From: Fodinibius salicampi
GTDB lineage: Bacteria; Bacteroidota; Rhodothermia; Balneolales; Balneolaceae
Length of the DNA stretch: 64,000 bases
NCBI RefSeq assembly: GCF_039545095.1
Contig: NZ_BAABRS010000001.1
Location: 868,001-932,000, forward strand
Reading direction: 5' to 3'
In this document: one piece after another, positions 18,345 to 27,295 of the stretch
How positions within the stretch are numbered: position 1 is the first letter of the stretch
Layout of the letters: each line of letters opens with the position of its first letter
Made by a program: the position numbers and the translations under genes
Notes under the pieces: generated by a model
Seen by the model: only the letters and a program-made list of their open reading frames with translations
The model's database searches: none
Told to the model about the DNA's origin: nothing

Positions 18345-19229
18345 CTATTCAACGATAGATGTTTCCTTAATAAAACGTCTGGCTGCCCACTGGCTTCCCC
18401 AGTAGCCCATCATGATTGACAGTAAAATCATAGCACCGCACAAATAATACCATCTACCAAAAGGCCATGAAAGGATACCAAATTGCGGAAGGTATTCGGG
18501 AAGTAAAACATGGAAAGTAGTATACATTACTCCCACAGCCAATACACCAGCTATAAGCCCTTGAATAACCCCTTCTACGACAAATGGGCGGCGGATAAAA
18601 GCATTTGTGGCTCCAACCAGTTTCATTGCTTTGATGAGGTCTCGCTTGGCATATATGGTAAGACGAATCGTATTAAATACTAAAATAAGTGCCGTTAATA
18701 AAATAAGGAGTCCCAAACCCCCTCCTGCCATTGCAACCGTACTAAACTGACGCTGCATCATCTGCAACAACTGCTGATTAAATCTTACTTCCTCGACTTC
18801 ATCAAGTGTCCTTATTTCAGAAACCAGGCTATCAATCGTAGAAACATCTGCATTAGAGCTCATTTCCAGTCTAAAAGATGCCGGCAAGAAATTGAGCTCA
18901 GCCATTGCATTACTTCCGGTGCCGAACTCTTCCTTAAAAATGGCAGCTGCACTATCCTGAGATATATAATTAACCTGCTGAATAAGCTCTTCTTCATTAA
19001 AATCTTGTTCAAGCTGTTGGGTACGATCATCACTTATATTGCTTAAAAAGACCTCGACATCAATAGATTGTTTAAGAGTTTGCGCAACCTGGTAAGCATT
19101 GTATGATACACGTGCTAAAATGCCAAGTAACAGTACAGCAATAAAAAGTGAAAAAATAGCGGTGAAGGAAGCCAGACGAGCGCGTCTTAGTCCTGCAACT
19201 CCTTCTTTTAATACGTAACCTAAGCTCAT
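18345..19229 (-). CDS. ftsX: Cell division ABC-transporter-like protein FtsX
   Basis: A 294-residue membrane protein with the FtsX layout: one N-terminal helix (about 22-45), a periplasmic domain of about 115 residues (FxSNISDD and EFGTGSNAMAELNFLPASFR), then three helices. The conserved AKRDLIKAMKLVGATNAFIRRPFVVEG block lies between helices 2 and 3. With FtsE it controls peptidoglycan hydrolases during division. ftsE is not adjacent. The gene follows the plug-containing outer membrane protein by 11 nt and is probably last in the cinA operon. Confidence 0.92.
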   Translation of the reverse strand: MSLGYVLKEGVAGLRRARLASFTAIFSLFIAVLLLGILARVSYNAYQVAQTLKQSIDVEVFLSNISDDRTQQLEQDFNEEELIQQVNYISQDSAAAIFKEEFGTGSNAMAELNFLPASFRLEMSSNADVSTIDSLVSEIRTLDEVEEVRFNQQLLQMMQRQFSTVAMAGGGLGLLILLTALILVFNTIRLTIYAKRDLIKAMKLVGATNAFIRRPFVVEGVIQGLIAGVLAVGVMYTTFHVLLPEYLPQFGILSWPFGRWYYLCGAMILLSIMMGYWGSQWAARRFIKETSIVE

Positions 19230-19240
19230 AAATATTCTTT

Positions 19241-21232
19241 TTAGTTTCTAAACAAGGCTCTTACTCCAAATATAAAACGTCGCTGAGACATCGGATATTG
19301 AGCCGTTTCAAAGTAGCCTAGTTGATTAACATCATCAAGCACATTTTCAAATCGCATGACGAACATAATTGAACGTACACGGGCAGAAATGTCAACATCC
19401 AGGCGGTTGTATGCCGGAAGCTCTTGGTCCACGCTCATGGGTTGCCAGTAATCCAGCTGCGGTTGATAGTGATCTGCCTGGTATTGAAAGGGCGCCATCA
19501 TTCCGGACAGCCCTGCTTTCACATAGGTTGCGCGATCAAAAAGGTAACCTTTCCAGTATACTCCTCCCTTAATCCAAAGCCGGGGATCATTTTGCATAGG
19601 AATACTCCCAATGGGATTCAAAAAGCTGTCTGTAAATTGATGGAGTGTTGCAGAGCTATTGATCTCAAAAGATTTTGAATCCAAGTTTAGAAAGGCAGTA
19701 GCCGATTGGGAACCGTAGTTCTCCATATTAGCAAAGGTGCTATCGGCCCCAACCATCACTCCGTTGCCTATCTCTTTGTGTTGAACTCTTGCTCCAATTC
19801 GACTTTCCTTCGAAAAGTTATAGGAAAGCTCAACGCTCCCCTCCTGTATCTCCTCGTTTTCTAAATCATTAGTACCCTGAAATATATCTGATTGCCAATA
19901 GAGTTGTTGTGGCGTAGGCATGAGCGTGCCCGAAGAAATAGAAGGTGATAAATGAAGCTTTCCAAACACAATTTCAGCACCCGCCTGCAGCCTGTAATTT
20001 TGGAAACCATCAGTGCGAAGGGTAATCTCTGCATCTCCCACCAGATTTAAAAATGAACCGGCCCGTAATACTGCTTTCCCATCTGCCGTTAATTTTCCCC
20101 ATGAATTAATTGATAAAGGGCTAAGGCCAGACTTTTTTGGGAAATAATGCTCATATTGAGTTCCTCCTTCTAATTCTAAAAATGATCCTATATCCAACCA
20201 CTTCCTCACATTTAGTCCCCCCGTTCGTATGTTATAGGAGGTTGAATCGGCGGAATACTCCAGTGTACGCTGTATTTTCCGATGAAATATACCGGCATGG
20301 AGGTTATCCGTAGCTTTTGTAGAATCGGCACTGCGCTGATAGAAGTTTAAGGCGAATAAATTGTTTATTCCCCTGGAATTCCCCGAGGACTCGCTTGGAT
20401 CTGCCCGGTAGTGATCAAAATGAAAGGTACGAAGATCACCGGTAAGATAGCCAAACGGCCGTCCGACCTGAAGGTTATTGTTGATATAATTGAGTTTGAT
20501 ATATCGTCGGTCTCCTAAATGATGACTCCCTTTCACATAAATTTGTCGCCCTGTGACTTGGGAATTCCTATATTCACCTCCTGCCCGGCGATCCCAATAG
20601 CTTAACGTAATATTTGTTTTTTGTGACAGGTTATGGCTTACCTCGAACTCCAGATCGCGGTTGGAAAATTTGCTTTCACTATAGATAAGTCTCGAAAGCG
20701 GCTTATTTAAGTAATATTGATTTAAATAAAAGGACGTACGATGATAGGTTCCCTTATCTTCACTATAGACTTTATCAATTTTGTGCTGGGGAATCAGTGC
20801 CCAATTCAGATTTCCTGAAATAGGATCGTTGAGCGGAACTCCCTCCCAATATAGCTTTTGGTAACGGGGCTCATGGGCAAAACGCTGTACGGCATTCGAG
20901 CGTAAACTTGTCCCCATCCTATAGGTTATCACCCCCGGCTTCCTATTTAACTTATGTGTCCAGTCAGGCCAAATTTGCCACCGAAGGGTACTATCAGAGG
21001 CGGTAACATCAGCCCCAAGCGGAGCATGAAATTGCCAGGGTACAACTTGTTCTAATGGCTCATCCTCATTGGTTGTAGATTGCGATAAAGTGACAGTATC
21101 CAGCGCAATACTATCAACTTGTATAGTAGTATCAATAGTGATAGAATCTACTCCCACCGTTTCTACCTGCGCGACGCTTTGAAGCGGTAGAACCAGAAAT
21201 AAAACAATATTTAATATATAAAATAGCTTCAA
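19241..21232 (-). CDS. Outer membrane beta-barrel protein with TonB-receptor-like plug
   Basis: A 663-residue protein with a signal peptide (4-21, cleavage near SVAQV), then a Thr/Asp-rich spacer. A plug-like segment includes LYWEGVPLNDPISGNLNWAL, where receptors usually have a DG-x-P-x-DP turn. About 500 residues of barrel strands follow, ending SQRRFIFGVRALFRN. No N-terminal carboxypeptidase-regulatory domain or clear TonB box was found. It may be a receptor-like porin. Its ATG overlaps the cinA stop by 4 nt, and ftsX follows by 11 nt, so it is embedded in that operon. Substrate unknown. Confidence 0.78.
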   Translation of the reverse strand: MKLFYILNIVLFLVLPLQSVAQVETVGVDSITIDTTIQVDSIALDTVTLSQSTTNEDEPLEQVVPWQFHAPLGADVTASDSTLRWQIWPDWTHKLNRKPGVITYRMGTSLRSNAVQRFAHEPRYQKLYWEGVPLNDPISGNLNWALIPQHKIDKVYSEDKGTYHRTSFYLNQYYLNKPLSRLIYSESKFSNRDLEFEVSHNLSQKTNITLSYWDRRAGGEYRNSQVTGRQIYVKGSHHLGDRRYIKLNYINNNLQVGRPFGYLTGDLRTFHFDHYRADPSESSGNSRGINNLFALNFYQRSADSTKATDNLHAGIFHRKIQRTLEYSADSTSYNIRTGGLNVRKWLDIGSFLELEGGTQYEHYFPKKSGLSPLSINSWGKLTADGKAVLRAGSFLNLVGDAEITLRTDGFQNYRLQAGAEIVFGKLHLSPSISSGTLMPTPQQLYWQSDIFQGTNDLENEEIQEGSVELSYNFSKESRIGARVQHKEIGNGVMVGADSTFANMENYGSQSATAFLNLDSKSFEINSSATLHQFTDSFLNPIGSIPMQNDPRLWIKGGVYWKGYLFDRATYVKAGLSGMMAPFQYQADHYQPQLDYWQPMSVDQELPAYNRLDVDISARVRSIMFVMRFENVLDDVNQLGYFETAQYPMSQRRFIFGVRALFRN

Positions 21233-22515
21233 ACCGTCTGCTTTTGAAGTCCGTAGGGCATTTCTGAAATATTTAGAAGTATTCGACGTACCATCTCCAG
21301 AGCAACAAATACAGAGCGCTCTTTATTAACCCATCGATCTTTTGTGAATTCTCCTTTAATTGCAAAATGCTGATCTCGGTTCCAAAATCCAATCCAAACT
21401 GTCCCTACGGGTTTTTCCCTGGTACCTCCCTCCGGACCCGCAATACCGGTTGTTGATACCCCGATATCGGCACCCATTTTCTGAGCAATTCCTTTGGCCA
21501 TCTGAAGGGCAACCACTTTACTTACAGCCCCATATTTTTGCAAATCCTCTGCTTCTACATCCAGTTCTTTAACTTTCACCTCATTAGCATATGCTATAAT
21601 CCCTCCTTTCATGTATCGGCTGCTGCCCGGAATATCAGTCACCTTACTTCCTAACAGTCCTCCGGTACAACTTTCAGCAGTAGCCATAGTCAGATTCTTT
21701 TCAGTCATTAGCTCTCCCAGAACTTTGGCAAGATGAAGATCTTTGCCCTCACCTACAATATATTCTCCCGCACTCTTTTTAAGATGTTCAATTACAGGTC
21801 TCATTTTGTTTTCAACATCTTCTTCTGAAGATCCGCGTGCCCGAACTCGAATACGAGTACCCTGCGTAGAAGGCAAATAAGCCACGCTTATATTTTCATT
21901 AAAATAGGACGATAAATCTCCTACAACCTCATCGCTGAGCGTACTTTCACCTATCCCAGAAGTTAGGAGATAACGGGCTTTCCGGACAACGTTTCCGTTT
22001 AGTAACTTCCGGAGTTTGGGTAAAACTTTTTTCTGCATTAGATGTTTCATCTCATAGGGAACGCCCGGCAAAACAACCAGAATAGAGTTATTCTTTTCCA
22101 GCCATAAGCCTGGTGCAGTACCCTGTTCATTAAATAACACTTCACTATCTGCAGGTACCTTGGCTTGCAAATGATTCGACTTTGAAAAAGGAATATTCCT
22201 TTTCTTAAACGTTTTTTTAATAAAAGAGAGTGTAGGTTCGTGCACAATAAGCTCCGTATCAAAAAGATCAGTAACCGCCGTTTTGGTTACATCATCATGT
22301 GTTGGACCTAATCCACCTGTTGATATTACCAAATCAACAGAATCCAGAGCGTCACTAATTGTTTCCTTAAGAACGGACAGATCATCCTTCAGCGTTACTA
22401 TGCGCTCCACTTCTACCCCATATTCTGATAACAACTGTGCCATCCAGCTGGCATTTGTATTAATCGTATCACCAATAAGGAGCTCATCACCAATACTTAT
22501 AATCCAACACTGCAT
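21229..22515 (-). CDS. cinA: CinA family protein (MoCF domain plus NMN amidohydrolase domain)
   Basis: A 428-residue protein with both expected domains. The N-terminal MoCF-like nucleotide-binding domain (about 1-170) has ISIGDELLIGDTINTNASW and STGGLGPTHDD. The C-terminal PncC-type domain (about 265-420) has MATAESCTGGLLGSKVTDIP and STTGIAGPEGGT. Full-length proteins of this type hydrolyse ADP-ribose and/or deamidate nicotinamide mononucleotide in NAD recycling. Cytoplasmic. First gene of a three-gene minus-strand run; divergent from pgsA across 32 nt. Confidence 0.93.
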   Translation of the reverse strand: MQCWIISIGDELLIGDTINTNASWMAQLLSEYGVEVERIVTLKDDLSVLKETISDALDSVDLVISTGGLGPTHDDVTKTAVTDLFDTELIVHEPTLSFIKKTFKKRNIPFSKSNHLQAKVPADSEVLFNEQGTAPGLWLEKNNSILVVLPGVPYEMKHLMQKKVLPKLRKLLNGNVVRKARYLLTSGIGESTLSDEVVGDLSSYFNENISVAYLPSTQGTRIRVRARGSSEEDVENKMRPVIEHLKKSAGEYIVGEGKDLHLAKVLGELMTEKNLTMATAESCTGGLLGSKVTDIPGSSRYMKGGIIAYANEVKVKELDVEAEDLQKYGAVSKVVALQMAKGIAQKMGADIGVSTTGIAGPEGGTREKPVGTVWIGFWNRDQHFAIKGEFTKDRWVNKERSVFVALEMVRRILLNISEMPYGLQKQTV

Positions 22516-22547
22516 ACTGTTATTCTAATTCGTATTTTTATAAAAAT

Positions 22548-23246
22548 TTGAAGACCAAAATATCAATCTTTGACACCTTTTCGAAGCACTTAATGATATC
22601 AGCTTTGAAAAATAAATGGCTCTCAACCAATAACTCGCATTTAGTTAACGTGCAAAGGCTTCCTAACATTTTAAGCACCATAAGATTAGTGCTTGCACCC
22701 ATTTTTCTAATTCTATATGTACAGGATGAGGTCGTGTGGAGAGCATTAAGTGTCGGAATTTTTGCGGTAGCAGTCGTCACTGATTTTTTTGATGGCTATC
22801 TTGCCCGTTTGTATAGTGCTCAAACGGCCTATGGCGTTTTTTTAGATCCGTTAGCTGACAAGTTTTTAACCTTTGCAGGTTTTATCTGTTTGCCCTTTAT
22901 TGATGCCACACAGTTTCCATGGTGGGCTGTAGGGGTTATTGTGCTTCGGGATGTTGTTATTACCGGTATGCGTATTATAGCTGAACGACGTAACGTGAGT
23001 ATAAAAACGCGTTTAACGGCAAAAATAAAGACCATGAGCCAGATGTTTTTTCTTTATCTTGTGCTTTTGGTAGGAGTCTTTGTAAATACCGATGTATGGC
23101 TAAGCAGCTACTGCATTCAATTATTAGAATCCGGAATTCTTGGCTGGCTAATGATAGCTATCGTAGTTCTTACCCTATATTCCGGAATCGAATACATATA
23201 CGTAAATATTAATATTTTTATAAATAAACATGATGCAAAAACTTAA
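22548..23246 (+). CDS. pgsA: CDP-diacylglycerol--glycerol-3-phosphate 3-phosphatidyltransferase
   Basis: An integral membrane enzyme that makes phosphatidylglycerophosphate, the first committed step to phosphatidylglycerol. The CDP-alcohol phosphotransferase motif is complete: DFFDGYLARLYS, then GVFLDPLADK. The longest frame gives 232 residues, but homologues usually begin close to the LPNILSTIRL segment, so ATG 22593 or GTG 22650 may be the real start. pgpA overlaps its end by 17 nt, so the enzyme and the phosphatase for its product are translationally coupled. Confidence 0.9.
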   Translation: MKTKISIFDTFSKHLMISALKNKWLSTNNSHLVNVQRLPNILSTIRLVLAPIFLILYVQDEVVWRALSVGIFAVAVVTDFFDGYLARLYSAQTAYGVFLDPLADKFLTFAGFICLPFIDATQFPWWAVGVIVLRDVVITGMRIIAERRNVSIKTRLTAKIKTMSQMFFLYLVLLVGVFVNTDVWLSSYCIQLLESGILGWLMIAIVVLTLYSGIEYIYVNINIFINKHDAKT

Positions 23247-23697
23247 ACCTATTTTAGGTAGCTTTTTCTATGCTGGCTTTTTACCCAATGCCCCGGGAAC
23301 ATGGGGAAGCTTCTTTGCCCTCTTCCCTATTTATTTTATTGGCGTTTATGCTCCCTGGTATGGCATTGCGTTATTTACCATTTTTTGCTCTTTCCTTACG
23401 GTTTGGGTGTCTGCAGAATGCGAACGCGTTTGGGGCGGTGATCCCTCTCCTCTAGTAATGGATGAATTTGCCGGTCAGGGAATGGCCTTTATTGGCATCA
23501 GTTTTTTTAGCGGTCTTGGGCCTAATATATTATTACTTTTCGCTGGATTTGTGTTTTTTCGTTTTTTTGATATTAAAAAGCCTTTGGGTGTAAATGCTTT
23601 ACAACAACTTCCAGGTGGATGGGGCATTCTGGTCGATGATCTTCTAGCCGGATTTTATGCCTTCTTATGCCTTAAAATTGTTTTATATTTCATTTAA
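23230..23697 (+). CDS. pgpA: Phosphatidylglycerophosphatase A
   Basis: A 155-residue membrane protein with the PgpA blocks: FLPNAPGTWGSFFAL at the N-terminus, VMDEFAGQGMAF, FRFFDIKKPLG and LPGGWGILVDDLLAG. The Asp residues in the DEFAG and VDDLLAG segments are the presumed metal-binding and catalytic residues. It removes phosphate from phosphatidylglycerophosphate to give phosphatidylglycerol. It overlaps the 3' end of pgsA by 17 nt, so the two consecutive steps are encoded together. Confidence 0.93.
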   Translation: MMQKLKPILGSFFYAGFLPNAPGTWGSFFALFPIYFIGVYAPWYGIALFTIFCSFLTVWVSAECERVWGGDPSPLVMDEFAGQGMAFIGISFFSGLGPNILLLFAGFVFFRFFDIKKPLGVNALQQLPGGWGILVDDLLAGFYAFLCLKIVLYFI

Positions 23698-23759
23698 AAT
23701 TAAATTTGTAACATTATCTGTTATACTGATCCAATTTTTGTCATTTAACCATTTAATAT

Positions 23760-24401
23760 ATGCTTATTGATTCATCCTTTGCGAAAGAAATAGCGCTTGA
23801 CCTCCTCAAGATAAATGCTGTTATACTGCAACCCAACGATCCCTTTACTTGGTCTTCTGGCTGGAATTCCCCTATCTATTGTGATAATCGACTGACCATG
23901 CGTTATCCGAAGATCAGAAAAAAGATCGCCCAAAAATTTGTAGCTTTTATAAGAGAGGAGTATGGTGATATTGATGTCATCACCGGCACGGCTACCGCTG
24001 GCATACCTCACGCTGCGTGGATTGCGGAAAATATGGACAAGCCAATGTCGTATGTAAGAGCAAAGGCCAAAGCATATGGATTGGGAAATCAAATAGAAGG
24101 GGGTATTCAAAAAGGAGAATCCACAGTAATAATCGAAGATCTTATTTCAACAGGTGGATCAGCTATTTCTGTAGTGGAAGCACTCCAATTTATTGATGCC
24201 GATGTACAAGCCGTACTCAGTATCTTTACATACGGCTTCGACAAAGCCATCCAGCGGTTTGAAGATGCAGGTGTCGCTCTTTACACCCTGACAGATTATA
24301 CAACACTTATTGATGTAGCTAACGAGCATGGTTATGTGAATGAGAATGATTTGGAGGCCCTTGCCGAATGGCGTAAGAGCCCCGAAACCTGGCCAAACTA
24401 A
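23760..24401 (+). CDS. pyrE: Orotate phosphoribosyltransferase
   Basis: A 213-residue cytoplasmic enzyme. Conserved blocks are FTWSSGWNSPIYCDNR, DVITGTATAGIPHAAW, SYVRAKAKAYGLGNQIEG and the PRPP-binding loop TVIIEDLISTGGSA. It joins orotate to PRPP to form OMP in pyrimidine synthesis. Length is normal. It stands 62 nt after pgpA and may share its transcript or use its own promoter in the AT-rich gap. Confidence 0.94.
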   Translation: MLIDSSFAKEIALDLLKINAVILQPNDPFTWSSGWNSPIYCDNRLTMRYPKIRKKIAQKFVAFIREEYGDIDVITGTATAGIPHAAWIAENMDKPMSYVRAKAKAYGLGNQIEGGIQKGESTVIIEDLISTGGSAISVVEALQFIDADVQAVLSIFTYGFDKAIQRFEDAGVALYTLTDYTTLIDVANEHGYVNENDLEALAEWRKSPETWPN

Positions 24402-24497
24402 ATCAAGCACTTCCGGATGAATGGATAATCAGATTTGTTAATAATCTTAATCAGGTCCATATTTTCTATGATCACCTGAATTACGTCCCTTTTTTCT

Positions 24498-25505
24498 TCA
24501 TGAAGTTAAGTTGGTAATGGTTTCCCACACTTCTTCACTAACAGGTATTCCATTCTCTATATGATCTTTACGGGTGGCCAGGGTTTTTTCACCGGGATAA
24601 TAGGTGCGATCCCCTTCATTTATTGGAGGTACGTCGTGAACACTATCTATAATCTCGTTTAGTAGTTTGTCTTTCAGATTCCCATCCGAAAATTTCTGTG
24701 GATCTATACAGATAAATATCTGGGAAATTCCCACCTCATATCCATCTTCCCCAATTTTACATGTAGACTTTCCATCCGAAAGTAAGGCAGCCAACATATC
24801 AAGAACTATCGACAAGGCAGAGCCTTTCCAGTAGCCGATAGGTAATCCTCGTTCTTTGGAAAGAATTTTCTCCGGATCTTTTGAAAGATTGCCCTCATCA
24901 TCCCATCCCCCATAGAATGGCAACTTTTCATTATTAAGTTTATATGTATTAATTTTCCCAAAAGAAAATTGCGACATAGACATGTCCAGCACAACATGTC
25001 CCTCTTTTCTGGGAATTGCTATAACAAAAGGATTATTACCAATGCGACTCTCCTTCCCACCCCATGGCGGCATATTAGGCTTAGTATTGGTAAAACAAAG
25101 GCCTATTTTTCCCTTATCAGCTGCTTGCCATCCATAGGTGCCACCTCGCATCCAGTGGTTGGTATTGCGCAATGCGACGCATCCAATAGTATGTTTTTCG
25201 GCAAGTTCTACGGCTCGCTCCATGCATCGATGGGCATTGGAGACACCAGCCCCTAGTTGACCATCCCAGCGTTCAAGTGTTCCAAAGCTGGCAATTTTTT
25301 CAGGGTCAACTGCTATATCGATTAACCCTTTTTCAACATATTCAATAAAAAGGGGAAAACGATTAAGTCCATGGGAGTAAACCCCATCACGGCTGGATTC
25401 CGTATGCACTTTGGCGATAAGCTGAGCCTTTGAATCAGGAAAATCGTACTCTTTTAAAATCTGGACTAAAACGTCTTTTATTTCTTTAAGTGGGAACCTC
25501 AACAT
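24498..25505 (-). CDS. Ldh/YiaK-family NAD(P)-dependent oxidoreductase
   Basis: A 335-residue protein of the malate/L-lactate/2,3-diketogulonate dehydrogenase family (PF02615), unrelated to the Rossmann-fold dehydrogenases. It shows THTESSRDGVYSHGLNRFP-like substrate-loop residues (catalytic His in SHGLNRF), RNTNHWMRGGTYGWQAADKG, GGKESRIGNNPFVIAIPR and VLDMSMSQFSFGK. The closest general match seems to be the 2,3-diketo-L-gulonate reductase branch, but substrate assignment within the family is unreliable. A single gene. Confidence 0.87.
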   Translation of the reverse strand: MLRFPLKEIKDVLVQILKEYDFPDSKAQLIAKVHTESSRDGVYSHGLNRFPLFIEYVEKGLIDIAVDPEKIASFGTLERWDGQLGAGVSNAHRCMERAVELAEKHTIGCVALRNTNHWMRGGTYGWQAADKGKIGLCFTNTKPNMPPWGGKESRIGNNPFVIAIPRKEGHVVLDMSMSQFSFGKINTYKLNNEKLPFYGGWDDEGNLSKDPEKILSKERGLPIGYWKGSALSIVLDMLAALLSDGKSTCKIGEDGYEVGISQIFICIDPQKFSDGNLKDKLLNEIIDSVHDVPPINEGDRTYYPGEKTLATRKDHIENGIPVSEEVWETITNLTS

Positions 25506-25781
25506 AAAAGCTTCAATTTTGACCGTTATTAATAAATTTCGAATATGCGCTATTCTGTAAATGCTAAATCATCGACCTTGTTAAGGTTTCCAAACTTAGT
25601 GAAACTAAAGGTAACATCCAGTCAATAATTAACTTTCGCATTGAGCAAATTCAAGTAGTAAAGAATATGACCACGGTTATCTTTAGAATCCCTGCCAACA
25701 AATAGCTTATTGACTTTCATAAAGAGGCAATCTCTTCTTATATTTAGCCTTTCATAACCAGCAAGCAAAAACTTTATTCCC

Positions 25782-27143
25782 TTGGATCAACGCAACTTTT
25801 ATATCGAAACATATGGCTGCCAAATGAACGTCTCTGATACAGAGATTGTCAATTCTATTTTGATGGAAGAAGGTATGCAGCCGGTTAATGAGCCAGAAGA
25901 CGCAGAAGTGGTATTCATTAATACCTGCTCTATTCGTGAAAATGCTGAAGAGCGCGTTTGGAACCGGCTCAAGGAATTTAAGGCGATGAAAAGAGAAAGA
26001 GATGGAGACATGACCGTCGGCGTGCTGGGCTGTATGGCCGAGCGTATCCGCGAGCAAATCATGGAAAAGGAAGAGCTCGTAGATCTTGTTGTAGGTCCCG
26101 ATGCCTATCGCGATCTCCCAAAATTGCTTTCTGATGTTGATGACGGACGTAAAGCAGTGAACGTTTTACTGTCTCTGGAAGAAACCTATGCAGATATTAA
26201 ACCGGTGCGTACTAACGATAATGGGGTTAGTGCTTTTGTAACCATCATGCGCGGATGTGATAACATGTGTGCCTTTTGCGTAGTCCCTTTCACGCGCGGA
26301 CGTGAGCGGAGCCGTCCTGCCGAAAGTATTCTCGATGAATTAAAACAGCTCAGTGACCAAGGATACAAAGAAGTTACTCTGCTGGGACAAAATGTAAATT
26401 CCTATGACGACGGGGAAAACACTTTTGCTGAACTGATGTTCAAAGCAAGCCAGGTTGACCCGGAGATGCGGATTCGATTCTCTTCCCCTCATCCCAAGGA
26501 TTTTCCCGAAGAATTGTTGGAAAGTATTAGTGAACAACCAAATCTTTGTAGTTATATCCATATTCCTGCACAATCCGGAAGTAATGCGGTTCTTGAACGG
26601 ATGCGCCGCCCTTACACACGTGAGCAGTACTTGGAGTTGGTAGAGAAAATGCGCGATATTATTCCGGGAGTGACGCTTTCTACTGATATTATTACCGGAT
26701 TCTGTGATGAAACCGAAGAAGAACACCAGGATACCCTTTCCCTGATGGCCGAAGTGAAGTATGATTTGGCCTATATGTTTGCTTATTCCGAGCGCGGTCG
26801 TACCCTTGCGGAACGAAAATATGAAGATAATGTCCCGGAGGATGTTAAAAAACGACGCCTCTCTGAGATTATAGAGCAACAAATGAGTATACAGGAAGAA
26901 CTCAACAAAAAGGAAATCGGTCGCCGGCACTTGGTCTTAGTGGAAGGAACCAGCAAGCGTTCTGATGAACAGCTTCGTGGACGTACTGATACCAATAAAA
27001 TGGTCGTATTTGATCGTAAAGATTTTGAAAAAGGAGATTATGTGGAAGTGACTATCACTGATTGCACTTCGGCTACTCTCATGGGCGACCCTATTAAGAA
27101 AAGCAGTATTGCGGAATTTGAGGCCGAGCCTGTCGCAGTATAA
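25782..27143 (+). CDS. miaB: tRNA-2-methylthio-N6-dimethylallyladenosine synthase
   Basis: A 453-residue radical-SAM methylthiotransferase read from a TTG start; no ATG precedes the conserved [17 protein letters not shown]0004 cluster cysteines are Cys13, Cys49 ([13 protein letters not shown]) and Cys84. The radical-SAM cluster is Cys159-x3-Cys163-x2-Cys166 (GCDNMCAFC). A TRAM domain closes the protein (about 380-445). It adds a methylthio group to i6A37 of tRNAs that read UNN codons. A strong intrinsic terminator follows at 27164-27201. Monocistronic. Confidence 0.95.
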   Translation: MDQRNFYIETYGCQMNVSDTEIVNSILMEEGMQPVNEPEDAEVVFINTCSIRENAEERVWNRLKEFKAMKRERDGDMTVGVLGCMAERIREQIMEKEELVDLVVGPDAYRDLPKLLSDVDDGRKAVNVLLSLEETYADIKPVRTNDNGVSAFVTIMRGCDNMCAFCVVPFTRGRERSRPAESILDELKQLSDQGYKEVTLLGQNVNSYDDGENTFAELMFKASQVDPEMRIRFSSPHPKDFPEELLESISEQPNLCSYIHIPAQSGSNAVLERMRRPYTREQYLELVEKMRDIIPGVTLSTDIITGFCDETEEEHQDTLSLMAEVKYDLAYMFAYSERGRTLAERKYEDNVPEDVKKRRLSEIIEQQMSIQEELNKKEIGRRHLVLVEGTSKRSDEQLRGRTDTNKMVVFDRKDFEKGDYVEVTITDCTSATLMGDPIKKSSIAEFEAEPVAV

Positions 27144-27163
27144 GAGTTCTGCCCCCCTACTAT

Positions 27164-27201
27164 GTCCACTATAGGTTACTGGATATAGTGGCATTTTTTT
27201 T
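27164..27201 (+). terminator. Intrinsic terminator after miaB
   Basis: CCACTATA (27166-27173) pairs with TATAGTGG (27184-27191) around a 10-nt loop and is followed by CA and eight T residues. It lies 20 nt after the miaB stop. Confidence 0.85.
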
Positions 27202-27221
27202 GCAATCCCTCCATATAATAA

Positions 27222-27253
27222 GTTAAGCGAGATGCGAAAGCACCCCGCTTAAC
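27222..27253 (-). terminator. Hairpin 3' of the 616-residue protein gene
   Basis: GTTAAGCG (27222-27229) and CGCTTAAC (27246-27253) form an 8-bp stem with an inner GCGAAAGC mini-stem. It lies 42 nt beyond the minus-strand stop at 27296 and is followed on that strand by an AT-rich stretch rather than a clean T-run, so terminator function is likely but not certain. Confidence 0.5.
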
Positions 27254-27295
27254 CTTTATAGATAAAAACACTTATAGGTTTTTATTAAATAGATT

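Noticed and set aside
26340-26930. 196-codon open frame on the minus strand inside miaB
   Set aside because: It lies wholly within a well-supported gene on the other strand, shows no domain and follows the codon pattern of miaB read backwards.
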